64,000 nt of DNA. It comes from Gossypium raimondii. Taxonomy: Eukaryota; Streptophyta; Magnoliopsida; Malvales; Malvaceae. The stretch's first letter is position 1; each line of letters begins with the position of its first letter. Shown here in pieces: positions 37,301-49,017 of the stretch. The stretch is from positions 5,952,001 through 6,016,000 of the forward strand of contig NC_068569.1 in the NCBI RefSeq assembly GCF_025698545.1, written 5' to 3'. The notes beneath the pieces were generated by a model. It had not been told where the DNA came from and did not search any database. It was given only the letters and a program-made list of their open reading frames with translations. The position numbers and the translations under genes are program-made.

Positions 37301-40210
37301 TACACTTTAGAGCAACGATAAGTTACCCCAATGTTGAAAGAGACTTGTTAATATTAGTAGCCTCCTTGAGGCGTTCACCTTCGGCCCCAGAACTCTTCTG
37401 CCTGTCATGAGCAACTTATAAATGATATATTCAAAAGAAACTACGAGAAGAAGTGTTATGTTTTTCACACTTAGACATGTTCTGTACCTTTCTGAGCCTG
37501 CTAAATCAACAAGATTAAGTCGGGCAAAACGGTGGTGAGTTACACCTTGAGACTCCCACTGATATTAAACACTTAGTTAAAATATTCTAGTTTCAAGGTA
37601 AAGACAACCCATGAAAGAGAAAGAACTAATGATTTTATAGAAACTCTTCAATCAAAAGGTCACACACCTTACTTTCAATTATGCATGTAAATACACTGTG
37701 AGAACGACTACTTGCACGATTCATGTTAGTGGTAGCCACCTTTCTATTTGCTGCACCCTGAAATATTTTATAAAGCTTTAGGTGAATAATAAGTAAAGAG
37801 AAAACATAAAAAGACTATTTAAAAAATAAAAAGAATTCTTATACATTCAAAATAAACTCTAGAAACACCTTATTAACTCTAGCTAAGAATTTTTTAAACA
37901 TGAACGTCTAAACCTAGATGTGCTTATGGTACAAGTAACTTTTAAGAGTCAGTACTTGAATGAGCTGTTGAATCACATCCCGTGCACTTGTAACTTCTAT
38001 CTCCTTAAGATTCTCAACATGAACACCTTTTTTCATATCTTCTCTTATCTGCAACGTAAACACCGAAGAGGAGTCAATTTCTTCAGTTTAGAGGGAAAAA
38101 CTTGTATTTCAAACTGAGTTGTAATAGACATTATGTAGGTAATTTTACCTGTAAATTGGTTGATGATGGATCTAAAAGATCAAGGATTTGTTCATTATAG
38201 ATTTCCAGAAACGAGCATTTACAAGTAAATCTTAATTTCTCATCTTTACGAGTGTCTTTCTCCTGATATATCACAGAAGTATGGTATGAGATAACTTGAT
38301 AACAAAAAGCAAGTGATTTATAAAATAATGAAACATGGTATAGAAGACTGTAAACTCCTAGCTTAGAGAAGCAACTATGTATTAGTTTTTCATAGAAACT
38401 TCAGTAGTTGCTTTGCTTACACAAATTCATTCTATCCAAAGAAAGTATTCTAATTCAACGGGCATTTCCATCATTTGGCACAAAAATGCAGTTCAGATAT
38501 TACAATATTAAACATTTAAATATATAATTAAAACTAGTCAATAAAGCCACAATATTTAATCAACAATGATTTCCAACACTCAACATGCAAAACTAATCCT
38601 TATCTCCATCCCTCAATTATAAATGCTCAGACCGTCTAATTGTCAAAATGATCATAAAAGAGAATTTATTTTGCACAAGTAAAATTACATCAATCCAATC
38701 ACAGCTTGCCAAAGTACACCATACCTTTTGTATTCTTGTAAATAAGTATTCAAACACCCTAGGTGTCATCCCACAATTGACACTATGCCTACGAGTGCCT
38801 CCTTCGATGTCTCCGAGCATTGTGTGAGTCTTCCCACTTCCAGTCTATAATAGAAAGTTTAAGTTGGAGCCAGTACCAAAACAAGAACCGAATAAAATAA
38901 ATAAATCCAGACGTCAATAAGTGGAAAATTAACCAATTCATGGAAATAATAGAAAAAATTTTACTCAAAGTGATTAAAACTTGGAAGCTCACTTGGCCAT
39001 ATGCAAACATGCAACTGTTGTAACCTCCCATGCAATTTTCCACCATGGGCAATCCAGCTACTTTGAACAGACCCTCCTTTAAAATCACTTAAATGTCATA
39101 ATTTAGCAATAACATAGGTCTAAACATAAAAGATTAATTTTTTTTAAGAAAAGGCATACCTGGCTAACATGTTCATCAGCAACAAGATCAAATGTAAAAC
39201 GAGATTCTGGATGCCCCGTCCAAGTAATTGTCTGACAACTTTCTTGCCTAACACACTTGCTGTTGCCTTGTAGTGAAATTTCAGAACTACTAAGGGGACG
39301 AATTCTGATGATAACCTAATTTATTTTTCAAAAAAAACAAAAAATTTGGTCCAATTAGCTTAACTTCTATTTATTTTCACTAGCCTGTGCCATTGTTTGG
39401 GTATCTATTTAGCTACTAGCCAACTTTTTTTTTTAATCCAAGAACATAAATCCCTGTTAGATAAGGGAAAAATGACATAAAGGGAGGTCCTAACTGAATG
39501 AATTGAGGTTGAGTAAAAGCCATTCGCTTGAGAACAATTCGGCGATTGGAACTCGATCTGGGATTGGGATCTTAGGGCACTGAGAACCTACTGTATAGTA
39601 GTAGGTTGAAAAGCAGTCCTCATAAGAAACGTACAGGGAAAAAAAGGCACACCCTATTCAAGGCTGGTCACTCCTTGCGCTCTCTAGCCTGATTGATCCA
39701 CTACACACTAAGAACCAAGTCCAACTAAATAAGTTTAAAAGAGTGGAAAATAAAAATACGTTTTAACAATTGAAGAGTACTCCAGAATTGCAATCTTCTT
39801 TCACAAACCACAGACTAGCAATAGTTAAAAAGAGTGGAAAATTATGTTTTGGCTATTCTTTTTTCTTTCTTTTTTACTTTTGTTAAGAAAATTAAAGGTA
39901 AGATTTAAACATTTCAACACACCTGCACATTGTGGTCCTTCCAAAAAGAAGGGTCTTCACGGAACTCAAAGCTCTGTGACTGCGGTGCTGGTTCAGTACT
40001 TCCAGTCAAACCATCTTCCCACTCACGGATGCTCCGAATTGCAGAGGTGGCGGCAGTGAAATTGCTGGAATTATCCCTCACCGCCGATTTCACCAGAAGA
40101 TCCGGCGGGCTACGTACCGACAACAAGGAGGCCGACTCGGAGGAAGAGGTCCGGTTATGGAAGCCGAAACGGCTCTTGATCGCGCTCGCCGTGTCAGAAA
40201 TGAACGGCAT
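31333..40210 (-). CDS. KIN12E: Kinesin-like protein KIN-12E (phragmoplast-type kinesin)
   Basis: Microtubule motor of the plant kinesin-12 group, which serves spindle and phragmoplast in dividing cells. I read 22 exons in transcript order: 39923-40210, 39160-39315, 38993-39076, 38725-38844, 38149-38262, 37956-38051, 37668-37757, 37488-37558, 37327-37401, 37139-37226, 36933-36991, 36690-36753, 36253-36318, 35723-35881, 35524-35628, 34849-35084, 34316-34385, 34159-34215, 34005-34064, 33516-33575, 33348-33427, 31333-33250. The sum is 4116 nt, 1371 residues, somewhat longer than the Arabidopsis protein as I recall it. Starting MPFISDTASAIKSRFGF, the motor holds P-loop GQTGSGKT (about 175-182), switch I SSRSH (about 302-306) and switch II DLAGSER (about 334-340). 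After FAQRAKFIKNN come long coiled coils; the last exon alone codes about 640 residues of Glu/Lys/Leu-rich helix. No lesion was seen. KIN-12F is the nearest alternative name. Confidence 0.93.
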
Positions 40211-40469
40211 TTTGAAAGGGAAGCTTCGTTTTCAAGTGAAAGTTAAGTGTTTATTTGTTTTCTTTTTGGCTGAAAGTGTTTTAGGGTTTGGGGGAGAGAG
40301 TGAGAGAGATCTGAGAGTGTTGAGGAAGAACGTTGGAGAGAGAGTAAATAAAGTGAGATTTTGAAATGATTTTTGTTGAGGAAAAACGAATAGAAGGAGA
40401 ATTTCTGATCGGATGGTGGATAGAGGTTGGAATGGACGGTGAAGATGAGGATATGCTTTTTGAAATTAT

Positions 40470-40480
40470 GAACCGTTGGG
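40470..40480 (-). promoter_or_regulatory. MSA-like mitotic element upstream of KIN-12E
   Basis: On the minus strand the site reads CCCAACGGTTC, about 260 bp before the KIN-12E ATG. The mitosis-specific activator consensus is YCYAACGGYYA, and this site matches 10 of 11 positions, including the AACGG core. MYB3R proteins bind such sites in G2/M genes, and several phragmoplast kinesins are known targets. The position and gene identity make it credible, but a core of five bases also occurs by chance. Confidence 0.55.
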
Positions 40481-40805
40481 GGAATGGTTGAAATTTTTGA
40501 ACTGCGATTTCTGGAGCCACTTTTTTATTTTATTTCATCAGCGCGTGATTTTTTTATTTCTTCAAAGTGCTGCTTTGGAAAAATACAATAAAATATTAAG
40601 GTTATCATGTATGTAGGTGTCAGAGTCAGACTGATTGATTATTTAAAAACGGGTAAAGGTCATCACCCAAATTGAGCATGGAAAATAAAAATTTTGCAAT
40701 ATTCGCTTGCTGTTAATTTATTATTACATACATTCATTTTAATCCTTAATTTTTAGCAAGTTTTTATTTTGATCATTCATTTTATTTTTTAATTTTCTTT
40801 ATTTT

Positions 40806-41240
40806 TAAATAAATTACTTAGTTTATCATTCAACTTCTAAGATACTTTTATTTGGCTACATAAAATAAAATTATTACAATTTCATGACCAACTTTTAAGG
40901 TATTTTCATTTTAGTCACTAAAATTTTTTTTTGTAGATATTGATCTAAGTAAAAAAACATTAAATATTAAAGTAAAATGACAGTAGAATCTAAAATAATG
41001 CATTAAAATGTCACATTATACTTGTTGACCTTATTGTTGAAAGTTTAAATTTTTTCCAATATTAAAAATTTAATTCCAAAACATCAAAATCAATTAAATT
41101 GAAAACCTTTTATCCTTTTATAGTGTCTCCAATTTGTTATTATAAAATTAAAATTAATTAATTTACTCTCCTAAAATATAAAATAAAATTTAATTTTGAA
41201 TCTTTTATCAAATAATTTTTAGTTTTGAAAAAATTATTTC
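40806..41240. repeat. Truncated copy of the long-inverted-repeat element
   Basis: This copy repeats the text of the element at 8624-9954: ATTACTTAGTTTATCATTCAAC, TTTTCATTTTAGTCACTAAA, then GTTTAAATTTTTTCCAATAT and a TTATTATAAAATTAAAATTA run in the same order. Only one arm is recognisable, so the second arm was lost or never present here. The right border is approximate. Confidence 0.6.
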
Positions 41241-41780
41241 TTAGTGACATGACACTACCACATTAGTTTTTGACAATGATGTGACTGTTAACGGCCACAT
41301 AAGTATTGTCATTAAATATTAACAGTCAATGTTAGTCAAAGTACCTATTGTTAATTCAAAAACTCAATTGGATGTAAAAAGTTCAGAGGAACTTAATTGA
41401 TTATTTTGAAAAAAATTCGAGAGCTTATAATACCAATAAGCCTTATTATTTTGAGCTGAATATCAACATCTCAAGCCCGAGTCATAGAGCTCGTTCTCTA
41501 ACCCCCCATTCCTTGTTTACAGGCTCCTTTTGTATCATAAAGAATATACAAGCATGTAAAATGATTTGATATTAAGGGAAATTAACATTGTTAACATGAT
41601 TCAGCAATCAGCAGATTGGAGTGACTTCCATGTAAACGTAGTTTGTCTCATGACATCTTCACAAGAACGATAATACGGAATACAAGTACAAAATATTGCA
41701 GAATGTGAGATCTGTTCGCAATAAACAAGATATAACATCCTACTGCAGTCCATATTTCATATATATACTTGGTGGGCTGA

Positions 41781-44700
41781 TCAGCTATCAGAGACTGAAG
41801 ATTCAGAAGCACCAAAACTGATTTTGAAATCGAAGGAAATGCAAGTTAACTGTTTAATTCCCGCACCTGATAATGTCATCTTAAGTTTGTAGGAACCCTG
41901 CAAAATAAAAAGGAAAGATAATTACCTATTTATGTCAATTGTAATGTAACTGGTTGGTGAACAAAGCCTAAAAGAATCTAATTAGGATCTCAGAAGTTTG
42001 AAACCCATATGATCTGTTTTCACTTCCCACCGGAGTTCTTTTGGGATAGAACCACAAAGGCAGCTAAATGGAGCTAATACATAAGTGCTACAAAGTATAA
42101 ACCTCTGGATTCTGGTCTCTATTGACAGTTTAAGTATGTAACCAAGTATAATAATAAAAAAGTAATCAACCAAGTGGAGTACATCTTCCATATGAAAACT
42201 AGATAGAGGGAGAAATTATCAAATTCACTACATTCTGAAATCTAACAAAAATCCCAGGTGAAAACAAGCTCTAAAGAAAACCAATTAAGAAAGATTAATC
42301 AATGGAATGATAGCAAACCAGTTAGCAGAATACAAGAAAAAAGGAGCTGAAACAGTCCATTCATAACTGCAGTGAGAGACGGACTTGGTTATAAGTTCAT
42401 CAGCTTGTGTGCAAGACAAGGTCCTTGGCTTGAACAAAGGCATTGGAGTTCTACTTTTAAAGAGAAACGACAGCCAGTAGGTGGAATACAAAAATCCCTT
42501 GAAATATTCATTACACTAAGGGTCTGTTTGATTGTTAGTAAAATATTTTCCATAAAATGATTTCTGGAAAATGTTTTATTTTTCTGTAAAATGATTTACT
42601 GGAAAATATTTTCTGGTGTTTGATTGAATCTGTGTAAAATATTTTCTGCTGCTTGGCAGATTTTTTGAAAATATTTTTCGGAAAAGTTGTTTTTACATAT
42701 ACTAATATATATTAATAAATTTTTATATTTTAAATTATTTTTACATATATTGCAATGATTTATTTATAATAATACTCAATTATTAAGCTACAATATTAAT
42801 CGTTATAAATTGAAAAAAACTAATATCAAATAAATTATTTGTAATTGTGTTAAAAAACAAGTATTGAATAATTAAAAAACAAGTTCTTGGAAAATCGATA
42901 AATAGAAACAGTTTTCTACCGGAAATGAAGGAAGGAATGAAGGAGGCGATAGAGAGGAGAGCACGGAAAATGTCTTACGGAAATTGAAAGGGTAAGACAT
43001 TTTCCCTAAAATGTAACCCATTTTCCTTTGTTTTGGAGTTCATTTTCCAAATGGAAAATATTTTTTGCCAATCAAACGCTGGAAAAGTTGGAAATGATTT
43101 TCCGGAAAATCAATTCCGTCAATCAAACAGACCCTAATACTTAAAACGTGAAACAGATCACTAAAAATTTTAAAAATATAAGTTCAAGTTACTTCTTCCT
43201 TGAGAAATTTTCCCACTAACTCCAGATTGTTTACTTTTGTTCAGATTACTCTTTATATTGCTTCCTAAAGCTTTGCTAATGGTTGGAGCACATCACATTT
43301 ATTGATTAACCAAGAGTGGCATGAAAGTAACACTGAACATCTTACTATGAATGATAAATTGGAAAGATCAGAAAGCACATCAGGCATGGATGAGTTTCAG
43401 ATTTCTGATCCCACGTTAATGTTTTGAAATACAATGCATGTCAGGTTAACAGATCAGGAGCAGGAAGACGGCATCATAAAAGGCCAAGTGGCAAACAACT
43501 CATAAGCTATCAGTTTAAGGCTTCTCAGAGAGGATACTGCCCAAAAGAGAAATGAGACCTCAGGAAACAGGATATCATTGATTTAAGGTCTCTAAGCTCA
43601 TCGTTCACTAAAGAAGTGCATATCAAACAGGCAAGGATTTAACAGAATAAAGCCAGGGTAGCATAATCTGAAATCAAAACAAGTTACAGTCTTCTTATTC
43701 TTACTTGAACCTCAAAGAATATCCTGTGCAAGGAAGTAAGTACAACACGATATAGATATATGAAAGTTCAGTTATTGAGTTCAGATTGGTGTTTATTAGA
43801 AAGTTCAGATTGGTATTAGCAAAGGATGTCACATATGAAAGGTGTTTATGAGATTTTCTTACTGAGCCTAGCAAAACTTGAGGATATTGTCGTTTATATA
43901 ATACAAATGCACGTACAAATATATTGAAGTGAGGCTTAGAAAAGAGAGATACTAAGATCAATCATGAAGCATTGCAAACAACCGGTGATTTCTTTAACAA
44001 TCATGAATATATAAAAGAATAGGTTAGTTGAATATCTCAAAAGTTCAAGTTATAAGAGAACCTCACAAGTGTTATAATTTGAACATAGCTTCGAAAACAA
44101 AAAGTGTGTCCCAGTTAAGTGAAACTTACAGGTGGAGTAAAACCAGGTAAAACTTGATTGTGAGAGAGCACAAAGTTGCCAACAGTAATAGGGCAAGATG
44201 TTTCCTCACAAAGGTCATGAGTTTCTTGATGGATATGAAACCCGAAGAAGTAAACGTCAATCACCGCTTTGCCACCAGTGATAGCTTGACCTGCAAAAAT
44301 GTATTCATAAGATGCCAAAGAAGGCCCCCTCTATGAACCGTGGATGTGAAAACAAAAGGCAATTCTCATATAAATATGCATCAAGTGTACCACATAAAAA
44401 AAGGCACTCAGTGACACAAATAAAGAAGGTTCTCAATGCCAAGAAATGGTTTTGCCAGTAAAAGACAGCACAATTCGAGCAAGTAGGAATTAACTTTACA
44501 TGCAAGAGCATAGTCCACTAAGATTAGAAACGTATTTACTAGATAAATTGGATAATAATGTAGGGTATTGTAAATCATAAAGAATACTAGGAAGAATTAA
44601 CTTTCATCAAGAGGGTTTCAAAAGAATTCATAAATTAATGATATGGGTTTTGGGGTTGTGCTGCAATTTGAACAGTACTGAGACCGTTATTTAGGGGTTT

Positions 44701-45463
44701 TAGGGTTAAGTTTGATAAGAGCTTTAACCACTGTTTCATACAAGTCAATACATTGAAGGTTAGATTCTTAATTAAAAGAAAACCTGAAGCTTTTAACCTA
44801 GATTTGCTTAACCTTCCTGCTTGATGTCCCTGAGATTTGAACATGGTATGATATATGATCTTCAAAGACCCTTTAAATACATGATAAACTGAAGAAAAAA
44901 TTGTATTCACACTCCAGTTTAAGTAACATAGATAAAAATTATCCTTACACACTTCTAATCTTACCCACAACAAACTTAGAAAAAGATTTTATTATCTTTA
45001 GTTTATGATCCGGAGAACTAAACAAACCCTAAAGCTCACAAAAAAAAAAGTCAAAAACCATTTAGAAATTGCAAAAGCTGAAAGTTACCAGTAGAAGCTG
45101 AGATCGTGAAGGTGGCCGGTTTCCCGCTAATCACAGGATTAGGTGATATGTCGACTCCATCGACTTTTACAACGTAATTACCTTTATTATCTGCATTGAT
45201 TTCAATCTAGGAACTCAGGCATATTGAACACACAAAAAAACTGAAAAGCGATTAAGATTCTATGGACTAACACGTGTACAGTTCCTTTTTAGAGCAGATA
45301 TTCAGGAAAAGGGGGAGAGAAAAAACAACAAAAATCTAGCAAAATGAAAGATGAACTGACCGCAGTAATCGAAATCAGTGGCCTGGAGAAAAGGTAAGAA
45401 AAGCAAAGAAATGGATAGAAAGGGCAAAACGAAGAGCTTGAATCGAGCTGCTAATGTGTCCAT
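41781..45463 (-). CDS. Secreted ML-domain (MD-2-related lipid-recognition) protein
   Basis: A small secreted protein of the ML family (group of PG/PI transfer proteins and plant ROSY1), which binds lipids or sterols in a beta-sandwich. Four exons in transcript order are 45361-45463, 45089-45190, 44130-44290 and 41781-41897, 483 nt, 160 residues. Residues 1 to about 27 (MDTLAARFKLFVLPFLSISL onward) form a signal peptide, followed by DFDYC at the usual mature N-terminus. The conserved core is VDGVDISPNPVISGKPATF, then GKAVIDVYFFGFHIHQETHD, LCEETSCPITVGNFVLSH, PGFTPPGSYKLKM and QLTCISFDFKI. The cysteines at C34, in LCEETSC and in LTC are where the family forms disulfides. Exon 2 uses acceptor ATGCAG|ATAATAAAGG, which joins C-D-N-K in frame. 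The last intron is 2.2 kb and holds a MITE. The exact ligand cannot be told. Confidence 0.9.
42520..43134. mobile_element. Tourist-like (PIF/Harbinger) MITE in an intron
   Basis: A 615-bp insert with terminal inverted repeats GGGTCTGTTTGATTG on the left and, reverse-complemented, GGGTCTGTTTGATTG on the right. It is flanked by TAA on both sides (42517-42519 and 43135-43137), the 3-bp duplication of PIF/Harbinger elements. The interior carries many GGAAAATATTTTC-type short palindromes. It has no transposase. It sits in the last intron of the ML-domain gene. Confidence 0.85.
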
Positions 45464-46097
45464 GGCGGATTGCTTACAGAGGGTAGGTTTGACAAGGGGA
45501 AATTATATCCAAGTAACTGTTTTGTCTTTGCTGATTATTGTTCTGACTTCTGAGTATGAACATTTATTTATGGGAAAGAGACCAAAACCAAGGATTTTAT
45601 CAAACAATGAATAATCGTCAACATCGGCTTCGTTGTCACTAGGTCCCGCAGCTGATATGGACCTGGGGATGCGGACCACCACACCACTAGGCTTGGACCT
45701 GTGGAGTGTGGATCACTCCATTGAAGCCCGGCCTTATGCTGTACAAAGTGTTCAAAACCCCATTCATTTCTAACGTAAACCAACCACATTTTGGATGGTA
45801 ACTAAACCTTATTTTCGTCTAGCAAATTAAACCCTAACGGATTAATCAATGCTAAACCACCACATGTTAGATTAATAAAATATTAGCTTTTAAAAACATA
45901 TTTGATTTGGCATGTTAACCTTAGGATAAGATATTAATTTTGGTAGCTAAATCATGGAGGCAGCAAAGGTAGATACCAATTGATTGAAACATTTCCATTT
46001 TTGTTTTGTTAGACATCAAAACTTTGCAAAGATGGATTCGAATAAAGGTGATCTATGAGGTCACCAAAAGAGTCGGCTAGTTTTTATTAGGATTAAG
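45464..46097. other. ML-gene upstream region
   Basis: The promoter and leader of the ML-domain gene on the minus strand should lie here. The stretch 45630-45790 is richer in GC and contains ACCACTAGGCTTGGAC, but I see no coding family in it. It ends at the left LTR of the copia element. Confidence 0.5.
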
Positions 46098-46718
46098 TGT
46101 TGGAATATTTTTAAATATTTATAGTGTTCTAATAATTATAAATGAATTGGTGTAATTAATCAAAAGTTATATTATTTGATTTTTTGAAAAAGAATTATAA
46201 CTATTTAAATAATATTATTTGAATAGTTATAATATTAAATGAATAATTATGTGTTTATTTTAAAGACACTATTATTCAGAAAGACACCTATTGAAATATG
46301 TCTATATGAAGAGACATGAAATTTCCTATAAATAGGAATGAAATTTCATTTGGAAATCACACCAACAAATTCTAATATTATTTCTTTCTTTCTTTCTTTC
46401 ATTTTCTAATATTATTAGATTGTTCTATAAAGTATTACTGCAAAAATCTTTTGTCGAAATTGAGTTTCTTGTCATACATTGCTCAGTGCGTAGTGGACTA
46501 TTCTCGTCAGTGCAAAACGCAAATAATCATTGGCTTCATTGTATCCTCGAGATTAATTTGCTTGGAACTCATTTGCACACCGAATATAGGTGGGAGCGAA
46601 TATAACCTTAAAGATAGTGGCTTGATATACGCCTTGAAGCCTTGTCCTATTTCTTTTTTTTTTGTTCGAGTTTCGTTCATCTAATCAAGATTTTCCTCAC
46701 CGGATATTTGTACTAACA
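46098..46718 (+). repeat. Left LTR of the copia element
   Basis: Begins TGTTGGAATATTTTTAAA and ends GGATATTTGTACTAACA, with the TG...CA ends expected of an LTR. It contains TTTCTTTCTTTCTTTC near 46383 and a TATAAATAGG box at about 46326, the likely LTR promoter. It differs from the right LTR by scattered substitutions and small gaps. Confidence 0.9.
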
Positions 46719-46736
46719 ATTTTAAGGTTATAATTC

Positions 46737-47535
46737 ATGATGTCTACTACAACACATGAAAGTGGAACACTAAGGGAGTTGACTTCCAACTTTGTCAAAC
46801 TTGATCGGTTTGATGGTGGCAATTTTCGACGATGCAGAAAAAGATGCACTTCTTATTATCAACTTTGAAGATTGCTTATGTTTTGGATACTCCAAGACCT
46901 GAAGAGAATGAAAACGAATCTGTTGTTGCAACCCGAGAAGACAAAAATGGGACAATGTTGATTACATGTGCATGAACCACATATTGAATGGTTTATCTGA
47001 TGGTTTGTTCAACACCTACCAAAACGAGGTCACCGCTATAAAATTATGGGATAAATTGGAGACAAGATATATGACCGAAGATGTTACAAATAAGAAATTT
47101 CTTGTCAGTCGTTTCAATAATTATCAAAAGGTTGATGGTCGTTCTGTTATGGAACAATTCCGTGATATTGAAAAGATGTTGAATCAATTCAAGCAATATG
47201 ATATGAAAATGGATGAAATAATTGTTATATCCTCCATAATAGACAAACTTCCTCCAGTTTGGAAAGACTTTAAAAGAAGTCTAAAACATAAGAAAGAGAA
47301 AATATCTCTTGAGACTTTGGCAAATCATCTTCGTATTGAAGAAGAATATCGAAAGCAATACCATAACCTAAATTTTGAAAATGTCAAAGTGCATGTTATG
47401 GAGGAAATACAGACTACTAAACCATTCAAAAGAAAATTCAAATAGATTGATAAAGCACCTAAATTTAAAAAGAAACAAAATGGCTCATGCTATTATTGTG
47501 GTAAGCCGGGACATTTCAAGAATGAATGTCGATTT
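46737..47535 (+). pseudogene. Copia gag remnant with zinc knuckle
   Basis: The N-terminal gag starts near 46737 and soon shifts frame at about 46837 and again near 46946. The longest intact part (46966-47445) carries NEVTAIKLWDKLETRYMTED and SRFNNYQKVDGRSV, typical of copia gag. The CCHC zinc knuckle CYYCGKPGHFKNEC lies at about 47488-47530, after a TAG at 47443-47445. Several breaks separate these parts, so no gag protein can be made. Confidence 0.85.
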
Positions 47536-47603
47536 TAAAGAATAAATTATCTTTTAAGGTTGATAACAACGAAAAGTTCGTTGCAATGATATAAGAAATT
47601 AAT

Positions 47604-48008
47604 ATGGCACAAGATGATAATACATGGTGGATTGATACCAGAGCAACCAAACATGTGTGCAAAGACAAAAGCATGTTCACAAAGTTCACACAATGTGAAA
47701 ATGACAATGTCTTGTACATTGGAAATTCTTCCACCACAGCAATCAAAGACAAAGGGTCTGTTGAACTACAATTCACTTCTGGAAAGATTTTAACCTTAAA
47801 TGATGTATATTATATACCAGAAGTTAGAAAGAATTTAGTGTCTGGAAGTTTGTTGAATAAGTTTGGTTTCAAACTTATTTTTGAGACAAATAAGCTTATT
47901 TTGTTTGAAGGAGAAATTTTTGTAGGGAATGGGTATATGTATGAGAGTATGTTCAAATTTAATAATAATATTATTTCTGCTTATATGGTTGAATCTTTTC
48001 GTTTATGA
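47604..48008 (+). pseudogene. Copia protease remnant, catalytic glycine lost
   Basis: The frame carries WWIDTRATKHVC where copia aspartic proteases have a D-[ST]-G triad. The third position is arginine here (AGA), so the active site is damaged. The frame ends in TGA at 48006-48008, right before the pre-integrase zinc region (HYRLGHLNYRKLND) that should follow. Confidence 0.8.
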
Positions 48009-48160
48009 CATTATAGATTAGGTCATTTGAATTATAGAAAATTGAATGACGTGTATAAGTTAGATTTAATTCTTATTTTTAATAATATTGAAAAATGCAA
48101 TACATATATGTTGACTAAAATTACAAGAAACCCTTTCCTTAGGTTAAAAAGAAAACAAAA

Positions 48161-48949
48161 TTGCTTGATTTGATACATAGTGATTTATGTGACATGTATA
48201 ATACTCCTACATTATGTGAAAAGAAATATTTTGTTACTTTTATTGATGATTGTTCTAGATATTACTATTTATATTTATTACATTCAAAAGATGAAGACTA
48301 TAATCCAAGTTATTTTGAATCCATTGAAATTGTCCATCAAGTTTTAGCCCCTTATACACCACAACAAAATGGTGTAGCTGAAAGAAAAAATAGAGTCTTG
48401 ACTGAAATGGTAAATTCAATGTTATCATATTCAAGTCTTAGACAAGGTTTCTGGAGAGAAGCTGTTCTAACAACTTGTCATATATTGAATAGAGTTCCTA
48501 ATAATGAAACTAAAATAACCCCCTAAGAACAATGGAAGAAAAGGAAACCAAGCTTTAATTATTTGAAGGTTTGGGGTTGTAAAACTATTGTCAAAGTTCC
48601 AACAACTAAACATAAAAAGTTGGGTGAAATAGGAATTGAATGCATATTTGTAGGATATGCACATAATAACAAGGCATATAGGTTCATAGTAATTGAACCA
48701 AAAGATTCAATTTTAATTAATACTGTTATTGAATCAAGAGATTCAATTTTTGATGAAAATAGATTTAATTCTATATCAAGACAATTACAGCCACAACAAT
48801 TGATTCATTCTTCAAATGAGAATGAGATTTCATTGGAACAAATTGATAATAATAATGAATCTTGTCAAGAATTAAGAAGAAGTAATAAAATTAAAAGGTC
48901 AAATATTTTAGACCGATTTCATTATATTTCTTGTAGAAGGAAAAGGTGA
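48161..48949 (+). pseudogene. Copia integrase remnant with internal deletion
   Basis: The N-terminal part LLDLIHSDLCDMYN and FVTFIDDCSRYYYLYLLHSK runs straight into SIEIVHQVLAPYTPQQNGVA and ERKNRVL. The usual stretch of some 60 residues between them, which holds the second catalytic Asp, is missing. A stop at 48524-48526 and a second frame (48563-48949) follow, carrying GYAHNNKAYRF-type C-terminal integrase text. Confidence 0.82.
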
Positions 48950-49017
48950 AAGTATATGCAATAAGATACATTATTGTTATAATACCAATCTGATCCTATT
49001 ACATTTGAAGAGACAAT

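Larger units (their letters stand above)
40211..41780. other. KIN-12E upstream region and degraded repeats
   Basis: The first 300 bases hold the KIN-12E leader and core promoter (purine-rich on the plus strand, so pyrimidine-rich in the transcript) and an MSA-like motif. 40806-41240 is a partial copy of the long-inverted-repeat element. 41250-41440 carries text such as GTTAACGGCCACATAAG, which looks like another common dispersed repeat. The end of the stretch holds the 3' UTR of the ML-domain gene. No gene is seen. Confidence 0.55.
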
